A stretch of DNA of 64,000 nucleotides from contig JAGQPF010000032.1 of assembly GCA_020426845.1 (NCBI GenBank), positions 1-64,000 on the forward strand, in the 5' to 3' direction. Below, piece after piece: positions 35,573 through 43,113 of the stretch. The notes under the pieces were generated by a model that had not been told where the DNA came from, ran no database searches, and saw only the letters and a list, made by a program, of their open reading frames with translations. Numbering within the stretch: the stretch's first letter is position 1; every line of letters begins with the position of its first letter. A program made the translations under genes and the position numbers. Source of the stretch: Planctomycetales bacterium. GTDB lineage: Bacteria > Planctomycetota > Planctomycetia > Pirellulales > Pirellulaceae.

Positions 35573-37630
35573 ATGCCGCAAACGCGCGAAACGACGTGCC
35601 CCTTGGACTGCCCCGACGCCTGCAGTCTTCAAGTTGAACTGGAAGACGGCCGAGTGGTCGGCATCGACGGCTCGGCGGACGACCCCGTCACTCGCGGATT
35701 CATTTGCGGCAAGGTGCGCCGTTTCGCGGATCACTTGTATTGTGACGAGCGAGTGTCGCAGCCGATGCGACGAACTCGCGACAAGAGTGACGTCACCCTC
35801 ACCGCCGCTGGCCCCGCCTACATCGCGGAGCACTTCGAGCCGATTTCGTGGGACGAGGCGTACTCGCTGATTGCGAATCGCCTGCGAGCGGATCGCGACA
35901 CCTTTGGAGGTGAATCGATTCTGCCGTTGTGCTACGGGGGATCCAATGGACGCCTGACCCAAGACTCGCTCGATGCGCGGCTGTTTTACCGTCTGGGCGC
36001 CTCGAAGCTGGCGCGAACGGTTTGCGCGGCGCCGGCGGGCGCGGCGTTTCAGGGACTGTACGGCAAAATGCCCGGCGTCGCCTTTCCCGACTACGCCTCC
36101 AGCGACTTGATCGTCGTCTGGGGCAACAACCCGCACCACTCCGGCGTTCACCTCACGCCGTTCATACAGCAAGCGACTCGCAACGGCGCGGCGCTGGTGG
36201 TGCTCGATCCGCGACGCACTTCGCTCGCGGCGCAAGCCGACCTGCACCTGCCCATCTATCCGGGCACCGATCTCTGCGTCGCCCTGGCAATGATTCACTG
36301 GCTCTTTGAAAACGGGCACGCCGACCACGACTTTTTGGAACAACACACAAGCGGTCACGAACTGCTGAGAGCTCGCGCCGCCGAGTGGCCCGTCGAGCGG
36401 GCCGCTGAAGTGTCGCGGATTGACGAAGCGGCATTGCGATCGTTCTTCTCGCTGTACGCTGAAGCAACGACGCCAGTCGTGCGTTGCGGCTGGGGTCCGG
36501 AACGCAATCGCAACGGCGGCAGCGCGGTGGCGGCCATTCTGGCGATCCCGGCCGTCGCCAACAAGTTTGGCCGCCGCGGCGCCGGATTCACGATGAGCAA
36601 CTCCGGCGCCTGGCAATTCGACATCCTCCGCGCCGCCGCCGAGCAACCGCCGAACACCCGGACGGTCAATATGAACCTCGTCGGCGAGACATTGCTCCAC
36701 GAGAACGATCCGCCGATTCGCAGCCTGTTCATCTACAACTGCAATCCCGTCGCCACGCTGCCCGCTCAGAACAAACTCTGCGCAGGACTGCAGCGCGAGG
36801 ACCTGTTTACCGTCGTCTTCGACCAAGTCTTCACAGACTCCGCGATGTTCGCCGACGTAATCCTACCCGCGACTACGTTCTTGGAACATGACGACCTAAA
36901 GTGCGGCTACGGGTATCCTCGGCTGGGCGTAGTGCGTCCCGTCGTGGCGCCGCACGGAGAGGCAAAGCCCAACAACGAAGTGTTCGGCGAGCTGCTGCAA
37001 CGGCTCGGTTTGGCCAAGGAGGACGACCTCTGCACTCCCGAGCAACTCCAAGCGGCGTTGTTGGGAGAGCAACAGGCCAGTCAGCTTCGCGACCAAGGCG
37101 AACTCGAGCCCGCCTGCGGCCTACGGCCGATTCAGATGTTGGACGTGCGTCCCCGCACTCCCAGCGGCAAGATCGAGTTCGCGGCCGAGTCGCTGACCCA
37201 TTCGCAGGCGGGGCTGTATTGCTATGTGGCGGACGAGGAGACGCCGACGAACGACTCGAAACGCTCCCCTAGCTCCTCCTATCCGCTCGCCTTGATCTCT
37301 CCGTCCACGGGACGCACGGTGAATTCGACGTTCGGACAGCTGATCGAGGAGCTCGCGCAGGTGACGGTTCATCCCAGCGACGCCGAGGCCCGCGGCATCG
37401 AGGACGGCCAGCACGTGCGGGTGTTCAATCCGCTCGGGGCAGTTGACCTGCCGGCCAAGGTCGAAGACTCGGTCGCCGTGGGCGTCGTCTCCATCCCCAA
37501 AGGCATCTGGTCGCGTCACACGCTGAACGGGCAAACCTCCAACGCACTGTCACCCGACACACTCAGCGACATCGGCGCCGGCGCCTGCTTCAACGACGCC
37601 CGCGTCGAGGTTCAGCCGCTATCGACCTAG
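35573..37630 (+). CDS. Molybdopterin-dependent oxidoreductase with one [4Fe-4S] cluster
   Basis: A 685-residue cytoplasmic protein of the DMSO reductase superfamily. The N-terminal Fe-S motif is TCPLDCPDACSL...C (Cys9, Cys13, Cys17, Cys45). Cofactor-binding stretches are LIVVWGNNPHHSGVH, VVLDPRRTSLAAQADLHLPI, YPGTDLCVALAM and the C-terminal GRTVNSTFGQL followed by VHPSDAEARGIEDGQHVRVF. The Mo ligand is not obvious: the expected loop reads CAAPAGAAFQGLYG, with no Cys, Sec or Ser at the usual place. There is no Tat signal. It resembles uncharacterised YoaE/YyaE-type enzymes. It is coupled to the upstream phosphodiesterase-fold gene. Confidence 0.9.
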   Translation: MPQTRETTCPLDCPDACSLQVELEDGRVVGIDGSADDPVTRGFICGKVRRFADHLYCDERVSQPMRRTRDKSDVTLTAAGPAYIAEHFEPISWDEAYSLIANRLRADRDTFGGESILPLCYGGSNGRLTQDSLDARLFYRLGASKLARTVCAAPAGAAFQGLYGKMPGVAFPDYASSDLIVVWGNNPHHSGVHLTPFIQQATRNGAALVVLDPRRTSLAAQADLHLPIYPGTDLCVALAMIHWLFENGHADHDFLEQHTSGHELLRARAAEWPVERAAEVSRIDEAALRSFFSLYAEATTPVVRCGWGPERNRNGGSAVAAILAIPAVANKFGRRGAGFTMSNSGAWQFDILRAAAEQPPNTRTVNMNLVGETLLHENDPPIRSLFIYNCNPVATLPAQNKLCAGLQREDLFTVVFDQVFTDSAMFADVILPATTFLEHDDLKCGYGYPRLGVVRPVVAPHGEAKPNNEVFGELLQRLGLAKEDDLCTPEQLQAALLGEQQASQLRDQGELEPACGLRPIQMLDVRPRTPSGKIEFAAESLTHSQAGLYCYVADEETPTNDSKRSPSSSYPLALISPSTGRTVNSTFGQLIEELAQVTVHPSDAEARGIEDGQHVRVFNPLGAVDLPAKVEDSVAVGVVSIPKGIWSRHTLNGQTSNALSPDTLSDIGAGACFNDARVEVQPLST

Positions 37631-38018
37631 CCCAACTTCCGGTTCTTGCTCGTGGGTCTTCGTGTTCTTCGTAGCATGGGCGACTCGCCCGTGACTTCGT
37701 GTTCTTCACCATGCATCGGCAATCACGTCCGAAGTCGTGCTGGTGGCCAGCTCCTATCCCTCGCTGACGCTTCGGGTTTCCTTCGAAGTCGTGCTTCCGA
37801 TCAGTTCCGATCCCTCGCTAACGCTTCGGGTTTCCTTCGAAGTCGTGCTTCCGATCAGTTCCGATCCCTCGCTGACGCTTCGGGTTTCCTTCGAAGTTCT
37901 TCGGAGTTTTCGTATCCGTGTTTCATCCGTGGCTCAAACATGCAAACCGCGAGGCCGAGCGAGTACAATCGGTGGCTAAAACTGTCGTTCTCCTTGGCCC
38001 TCGCCTCCCTTTTGGCCT
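37631..38018. other. Repeat-filled region between the molybdoenzyme and the NPCBM/PDZ gene
   Basis: It contains a copy of the CATGGGCG...CTCGCCCGTG motif (37673-37692) and a 54 bp tandem repeat (37757-37900). An open frame through the tandem repeat gives a repetitive peptide (SLTLRVSFEVVLPISSDP) that I judge not to be a real protein. Confidence 0.65.
37757..37900. repeat. Three-copy 54 bp tandem repeat
   Basis: The unit starts TCCCTCGCTGACGCTTCGGG and repeats at 37757, 37811 and 37865, so the period is exactly 54 bases (18 codons). The last copy is partial. The core is the inverse of the GAAGCGTCAGCGAGGG family seen at 11209 and 61996. The repeats are too long and gap-free to be CRISPR. Confidence 0.92.
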
Positions 38019-41000
38019 ATGCGCAAGCTCGTCTCGGTACTCGTGCTTTGCTTTTGCTCCGCAGCAGTCGCCACAGGCGACGAGGCGGCGGTGCGACGAT
38101 TTGCGGCACGGCTGGCCAATGGCGAGCGGCTTGCAGGTGACGAACTAACCGATTGGGACCGCTTGGGAGGAGCTCCGCAGTTGAGCGGGCAGGCTCTGCT
38201 GGGCGAGTCGCCGTTTCGTTGGCTGCTGGACCGAACTGTTGTGCCCGTGCGCGACTCGCACGGCACGAGTCTAGAGCTCTGGCTTGGCGACCAGGTGCCG
38301 GGCGAGTTGCTGGGCTATGTGCCGCCACAGTCATTGCCCGCCACTCCCGGCCACTTTCTGTTCCGCGTGGATGCGGAGCTGCAGCCTCGACCGTCGGCCA
38401 GCGCGCCGCCCATGCGGATCTTGTCGCGTTGGGTCAAACGAATTGTGCTCGCCGACTCCCCCGGGGAAACGCCGTTGACGCCCGGCGCCCTGCGGATGCG
38501 CGACGGACAGGTGATCGAGTTTCGCGTCGCCCGACTCGAGCCCGACCGAGTGGTGGTCTCCACCGCTGCCGGCCGCGCGTCGGCCAACTGGAACGAGTTG
38601 GCCGAGATCTGCTTTCCACCGCCGTCGGACCACTGGCAATTGCAATGGGAACAACGAGCAGCACTGGCGCCCAGCGGCGAAGGCCGTCTGCTCGAGCTGC
38701 ATACCAATGACCAGCTGGTCGTCACGACCAGTCTCGCTCGACTAGAGCATCGGGCCTTGTCGAACGGCCCCACCAGCGACATGTGGGTCCACGGCGCCCA
38801 TCCGGCTTGGTCGCTCGATGCATTCTGGATTCCCTCGAAGCGAGTCTGGCTGCGAGTCAGCTATGCGTTGCACGAGATGCCGCTGAGCCGGCTGGAGCCG
38901 ACCGCCTATGAGCACGAGCCGTTGATCGGCGCCGCTCGCGACTGGCGCCGGGACCGCAGTGTGCGGGGCGAGACCTTGCTCAGCGGCGGTCGCAACGCCG
39001 GCTGGGGCATTGGTGTCCACAGCGGCACTCGCTTGACGTTTGACCTGCCGGCGCAAGTCTCGCGACTGCGTGGGGCGTTGGCCCTGGACGACTCGTCCGG
39101 CGCCGGCGGGTGCATTCGCGGCGCGATTCGCGCCGGCAACCGAGCTGCATTCACCTCGCCGCACTTGGTAGGCTCGGCGGCGGAGGCGTCGTTTGACATT
39201 GATTTGCGGCAAGGCCGTCCGCTCGATCAGCCGCTGCAAGTGGCGTTGGAGATCGACGCGGCTCACGAAGGCCGCCCCGCCGGCGCCGACCCGCTCGACA
39301 TCCGCGACCAGACCAACTGGCTCGAGCCGCTGCTGGAATTTGATGCCGACTGGGTGGCGCAGCGTTGTCGAGCGCTTGCAGCGGCCCGCATTACCGCTTG
39401 GGAAGACTGGCAATTCTGGTCTCCGGGAGAGACGACGTGGTCGACGGAGTGGGACCAGCTGGCGCCTTCGCCGGGCGCCTTTGCCGTGCGTCTGGAGACC
39501 ACCGCGCCCACGATGCTCGCTCGCAAACTGCGACGGCTTCCGGGCCAGCAGTATCTCGTGCTGTCGGTCTCCAACGCCGACTCGAACCAGCCGGCGCTGC
39601 TTGAAGTGCACAGCGAGGGCAGGCTGTTGTTGCAACGGAACGTCCCCGAACGCAGCGCGCGAAGCCCCGCCATGCCACTGATCGTTGCGCCTCTGCATTC
39701 ATTGCCGATTGAGGAGGAAACGGACTTGGTCGTCACGGTGTCATCGGCCGAGCCGGTCTCGCTGCGTTGGCAAGCGGCGACACTCTCGGCTTCGCACCCC
39801 GAGTATCTCTCGCTGTACGACGAGCAGTCGCATCCCGACGCCGTTGAGGGCCGCGAGCAAGCGTACACGGGCGAGCGTTGCTTGCAGCTGCGCGAGGGCC
39901 AGACGTTCCGCCACGAGTTTCATCCCCCCATGCCGTTTCGCTATCGCCCGGCGCCCCACGAGGCTCGTTACATCCGGTTTGCCGTCAAGTCGCAGAATCA
40001 AGGGCTGCTAGCGTTTCGCGTCAAGGTCCGCGGGGAGGATCAGCCCGCCTTGTACGACGTGGGGCAAGGGCCGCTGACCGAGGGCCGAGCGCGCCGCATT
40101 TTTACACAGCCGATTAGTGACAGCTGGCTGGCAGTTTCTCGCGACCTCTGCGGCGATCTGCGCGACGCCGATATCGAATGGGTTGAGTTCGCCGCGGAGC
40201 GCGGAGAGGTGTTGATCGACCAAGCGTATGTCGGACGAGGTGGCGGCGGCGCCTGGAACGACTTGGAGACGCCGCTCGGTCCACCCTGGAATCTGCCCGA
40301 CCAGCGACGAGCGTTGGCAGAAGCCCTGGGCCCTCGGATCGGCGCCGGCGTTGTCGCGATTCAGTTTCCCGATGGCCGCACGGGCGAGGGAATCTGCATC
40401 GACGACAAACATGTGCTCACCGTCGGCGATGCCCTGCCTGTCGGCGACGCGGTGCTCCGCATCACGACGGCCGACGGCCGCCAAGCGGATGCAAAACCGC
40501 TCGGGGTGGACCGCCATCGCAACTGGGGCATCTTGCAATGGACTGGCCCCGAGCCGCTGCGGGATGCGCCGCCGCGGCTCGATGGCGCCACCAGCGTCCC
40601 GTTCAGCGCTGCAATGGTCGAGGCCGGGCTGGGCGGGCGAGATGCCTTTACGCTCACCGCCGGGCCGCTGCCATCCGGAAGACTCGTTTCGCTCCAGCCA
40701 CTCACGTCGCCTGCGGCGATGATTGGACGACCGCTGATCGCGGCCAGCGGGCAGGTGCTCGGCTTGCGAGCTGGCTCGAATCAGCTGCGTTACATTCCGC
40801 TCGCCGAATTTGCGAGACAATTCAAAGCCTTGCTGGAGCCGAAGCGCGAGGGCGACTGGCAATTGGGCGAAGGCCCGCGGCTGGGAATGACACTGCGCTG
40901 GGGCGAGGCCGGCGCCGAAGTGGTCGACGTCGCCGCCAGCAGCCGCGCCGCCGGCATTCAGCCCGGCGACGCCATTTTGGAAATCGGCGGCCAGCCGGTT

Positions 41001-41126
41001 CGCGACGCTTGGTCGGCGCATCGCGCCGTTCGCGGCCAGGATCCTGGACAGGAAGTGACGCTGCGATGGGCGCGAGGCGACCGCGAGCCTCGTGAGCTGA
41101 CTTTGCGACTCGGCTTCCCCGAGTGA
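38019..41126 (+). CDS. Exported NPCBM-domain protein with degenerate trypsin-like domain and PDZ domain
   Basis: A 1,035-residue protein with a signal peptide (RKLVSVLVLCFCSAAVATG). An NPCBM carbohydrate-binding domain lies at about 275-420 (GETLLSGGRNAGWGIGVHSG). A long middle part (420-770) has beta-sandwich character. Residues 775-940 follow the HtrA protease pattern, but the triad is lost: the His position reads VLTVGDAL, the Asp position reads HRNWGILQW and the Ser position reads AMIGRPLIAASGQVLG. A PDZ domain closes it (950-1035, with AGIQPGDAILEIGGQPV). It is probably a periplasmic binding protein that recognises glycans and peptides. A catalytically intact HtrA at 49646 allows direct comparison. 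Confidence 0.85.
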   Translation: MRKLVSVLVLCFCSAAVATGDEAAVRRFAARLANGERLAGDELTDWDRLGGAPQLSGQALLGESPFRWLLDRTVVPVRDSHGTSLELWLGDQVPGELLGYVPPQSLPATPGHFLFRVDAELQPRPSASAPPMRILSRWVKRIVLADSPGETPLTPGALRMRDGQVIEFRVARLEPDRVVVSTAAGRASANWNELAEICFPPPSDHWQLQWEQRAALAPSGEGRLLELHTNDQLVVTTSLARLEHRALSNGPTSDMWVHGAHPAWSLDAFWIPSKRVWLRVSYALHEMPLSRLEPTAYEHEPLIGAARDWRRDRSVRGETLLSGGRNAGWGIGVHSGTRLTFDLPAQVSRLRGALALDDSSGAGGCIRGAIRAGNRAAFTSPHLVGSAAEASFDIDLRQGRPLDQPLQVALEIDAAHEGRPAGADPLDIRDQTNWLEPLLEFDADWVAQRCRALAAARITAWEDWQFWSPGETTWSTEWDQLAPSPGAFAVRLETTAPTMLARKLRRLPGQQYLVLSVSNADSNQPALLEVHSEGRLLLQRNVPERSARSPAMPLIVAPLHSLPIEEETDLVVTVSSAEPVSLRWQAATLSASHPEYLSLYDEQSHPDAVEGREQAYTGERCLQLREGQTFRHEFHPPMPFRYRPAPHEARYIRFAVKSQNQGLLAFRVKVRGEDQPALYDVGQGPLTEGRARRIFTQPISDSWLAVSRDLCGDLRDADIEWVEFAAERGEVLIDQAYVGRGGGGAWNDLETPLGPPWNLPDQRRALAEALGPRIGAGVVAIQFPDGRTGEGICIDDKHVLTVGDALPVGDAVLRITTADGRQADAKPLGVDRHRNWGILQWTGPEPLRDAPPRLDGATSVPFSAAMVEAGLGGRDAFTLTAGPLPSGRLVSLQPLTSPAAMIGRPLIAASGQVLGLRAGSNQLRYIPLAEFARQFKALLEPKREGDWQLGEGPRLGMTLRWGEAGAEVVDVAASSRAAGIQPGDAILEIGGQPVRDAWSAHRAVRGQDPGQEVTLRWARGDREPRELTLRLGFPE

Positions 41127-41133
41127 CCGCTGC

Positions 41134-41406
41134 CTACCAGGTGACTTCCAATTGATTGACGATCGAGGAGATTCCCTCGAGACGGCGCAGGCTCTCTTGG
41201 GCCATCTGCTTTTGGAAATAGGTTCGCACGTGCCCCCGCAGGGTCAGCTGCCCAGCGTGGCTTTCCAGCCGGAGCCGTTGACCATTGAGATACGGGCTGT
41301 TGATCAAAATCTCCTCGGCGCGACGTGCCAGATCGATGTCAGCGTCGAATGTGACGGTAGCGGGAGTAGCGGGAGCAGCGAGAGGTGAATCGAGGACCGA
41401 GGACAT
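41134..41406 (-). CDS. BON-domain protein
   Basis: A 90-residue protein from ATG 41406. The BON fold is seen as DLARRAEEILINSPYLNGQR, then LTLRGHVRTYFQKQMAQESL and RRLEGISSIVNQLEV. BON domains usually bind phospholipid or polysaccharide surfaces. There is no signal peptide; a Pro/Ala-rich 15-residue leader precedes the domain. It converges with the NPCBM/PDZ gene, with seven bases between the stops. Confidence 0.85.
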   Translation of the reverse strand: MSSVLDSPLAAPATPATVTFDADIDLARRAEEILINSPYLNGQRLRLESHAGQLTLRGHVRTYFQKQMAQESLRRLEGISSIVNQLEVTW

Positions 41407-41708
41407 GGGCGTGGTTCCTGACGAGTGGCGTGCTGCCGGTGGCGGGACTCGCGGCGTTCCAATTGCCGGTGTTTCAACAGAACGTAGATCGGCGTTGCCT
41501 GCGGACCACTTCAACCATTCCGGCTGGGGAATCTGGCAAACCCTCGGATTTCAGCTGCCCTCGGGGAAATCGACCGAATGTGACGATTGTGCCGGCATCC
41601 GGGCGGAGATTTTCTCCGGGAATCGTGCCATGCGAGGCAAGCGCCTGCCGCTGACAGAGCGGGCAATTAGCCTGAAGTTTTCGGGCATCGGACCTCGGGC
41701 GCGTCGAC
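41407..41708. other. Intergenic region between divergent BON and M48 genes
   Basis: About 300 bases with no gene that I can support. It must carry both promoters, but no clear boxes are seen. Confidence 0.5.
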
Positions 41709-42977
41709 TTGGACATCTCGGCTTTGATCATCGTCTTGCTGACGCTCGCCGCCGGCGAATCGGCGCCGCGTGAGCCCGTGAGCCATGCGTGGTTGCGAGC
41801 CGGCAGTGTGCTGCTGGGCGCCATTTTGGTGGCCGGATCCGCTGAACTGAGCGTGTGGAAGTTGCGCGGCCGACTGAAGTGCTGGCCGCATCTCGCCTCG
41901 CATTGGGGCTGGCGATTTCGGCGGCTACAGAAGGCACACCACGTCCTTTGGCTGCTGTCCACATTTTGCATGTTGTATGTCGCCGGCTGGCCGCAATTGG
42001 TGCGAACCCATTGCGCCACACCGTTGACATTCCTCGATCAGCTGCTGGTGCTGACGCCCGTCCTGTTGCCGTTGATCGCGGGCTGGGCGGCATTCCTTCG
42101 TTTCGAACACACGGTCGACTGCCTGCTCGCGGACTGCCGCGGCGAGCCCCGTCCTGCGCCTCGACTCCGCCAGCAACTCCTCGACCAATGCAAGGCTTCA
42201 CTCGGGTTGGTGCTGCCGCCTGTGCTGATGACCTTCGCGCTGCACGACGCGCTGCGTTTGACGATGGGTCAACGGCAGCTGGAAGCACATGGCTGGGTGC
42301 TGCATCTCGTCGTGCTCGTCGCGATGGTCGGTTTGATGCCTGCTTGGCTGCGCGTGCTCTGGAGTGCACAGCCGATGACGGCAGGCTCATTGCGAGACCG
42401 ACTCCTGCAAACCGCCGCGGCGGCGCGGCTGCGACTGCGAGACATACTGGTGCTGTCGACCGAAGCAGGCCAATACAACGCCGCTGTCTCGGGGCTCTTG
42501 CCACAGTTGCGATACGTGTACCTGACGCGGAGCCTCGTCGAGTTGCTTGAGGAGCGCGAACTCGAGGCCGTGTTGTTGCACGAGGCCGCACATGTCAGAA
42601 GGCGCCACCTGCCGATCCGGATGCTGGTGCTGCTGATGCCGATCGCGCTGGCCTTGGCAGTTCAGGCGACCTGCCCCGGCGCGCTGGATACGACCTCGCG
42701 CTGGCTGTTGGCTCATGGCGTGCCGGCGACCTGGCAGGGCGCATTGCTGCTGCCCGCAGCCGCGGCCACCTACCTGTTGGTCGCCATGGGGACCATCTCG
42801 AGGCGGCTGGAGCTGGACGCCGACCGCTGGGTAGCGCAACAAGGCGCCGGGGACGCGTTAGCTTCGGCTTTGACCAAGCTCGCCGAGCGAGACCCTCATC
42901 CGGACAAGGCAACGTGGCTTCATCCGAGCCTGCAGAGTCGCATTGAGGCCATCGTAGCACAGGCTGCCAGCCTGTGA
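41709..42977 (+). CDS. M48-family integral membrane metallopeptidase
   Basis: A 422-residue protein with about six membrane segments (for example ALIIVLLTLAAG, WLRAGSVLLGAILVAGSAEL, WVLHLVVLVAMVGLMPAW). The zinc site is HEAAH (about 290) inside AVLLHEAAHVRRRH, with the third ligand Glu in RRLELDADRW (about 367), as in HtpX, Ste24 and BlaR-type M48 enzymes. The start is TTG with no clear ribosome site; no ATG fits. The last residues (VAQAASL) and the stop codon are encoded by a palindromic repeat, so the C-terminus may have been replaced by repeat DNA. Confidence 0.85.
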   Translation: MDISALIIVLLTLAAGESAPREPVSHAWLRAGSVLLGAILVAGSAELSVWKLRGRLKCWPHLASHWGWRFRRLQKAHHVLWLLSTFCMLYVAGWPQLVRTHCATPLTFLDQLLVLTPVLLPLIAGWAAFLRFEHTVDCLLADCRGEPRPAPRLRQQLLDQCKASLGLVLPPVLMTFALHDALRLTMGQRQLEAHGWVLHLVVLVAMVGLMPAWLRVLWSAQPMTAGSLRDRLLQTAAAARLRLRDILVLSTEAGQYNAAVSGLLPQLRYVYLTRSLVELLEERELEAVLLHEAAHVRRRHLPIRMLVLLMPIALALAVQATCPGALDTTSRWLLAHGVPATWQGALLLPAAAATYLLVAMGTISRRLELDADRWVAQQGAGDALASALTKLAERDPHPDKATWLHPSLQSRIEAIVAQAASL

Positions 42978-43090
42978 TGATTGTGGTTTTGGCCACAGGC
43001 TGCAGGCTGGCAGCCTGCAACACGACGAGGCTGCACCACGACGAGGCTGACAACCTGCACCACGACGAGGCAGGCAGCCTGCACCACGAC
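42958..43090. repeat. Palindromic/tandem repeat cluster CAGGCTGCCAGCCTG and CACCACGACGAGGC
   Basis: CACAGGCT and AGCCTGTG form a hairpin at 42958-42976 that overlaps the M48 stop codon. GCAGGCTGGCAGCCTGC follows at about 43011. Three copies of CACGACGAGGC and four of GCACCACGAC or close variants fill the rest up to about 43090. Confidence 0.8.
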
Positions 43091-43113
43091 AACTTCTTCA
43101 ACGACCCTCTTGC

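Noticed and set aside
34973-36826. 617-residue minus-strand open frame opposite the phosphodiesterase and molybdoenzyme genes
   Set aside because: It overlaps two well-supported genes throughout; the composition is that of antisense GC-rich DNA and no motif is present.
37757-37900. Tandem repeats considered as a CRISPR array
   Set aside because: The units are contiguous 54 bp copies without unique spacers, and no cas genes are present.
37737-37979. 80-residue repetitive peptide (SLTLRVSFEVV...) as a real protein
   Set aside because: It is the translation of the 54 bp tandem repeat, without a ribosome site or conserved context.
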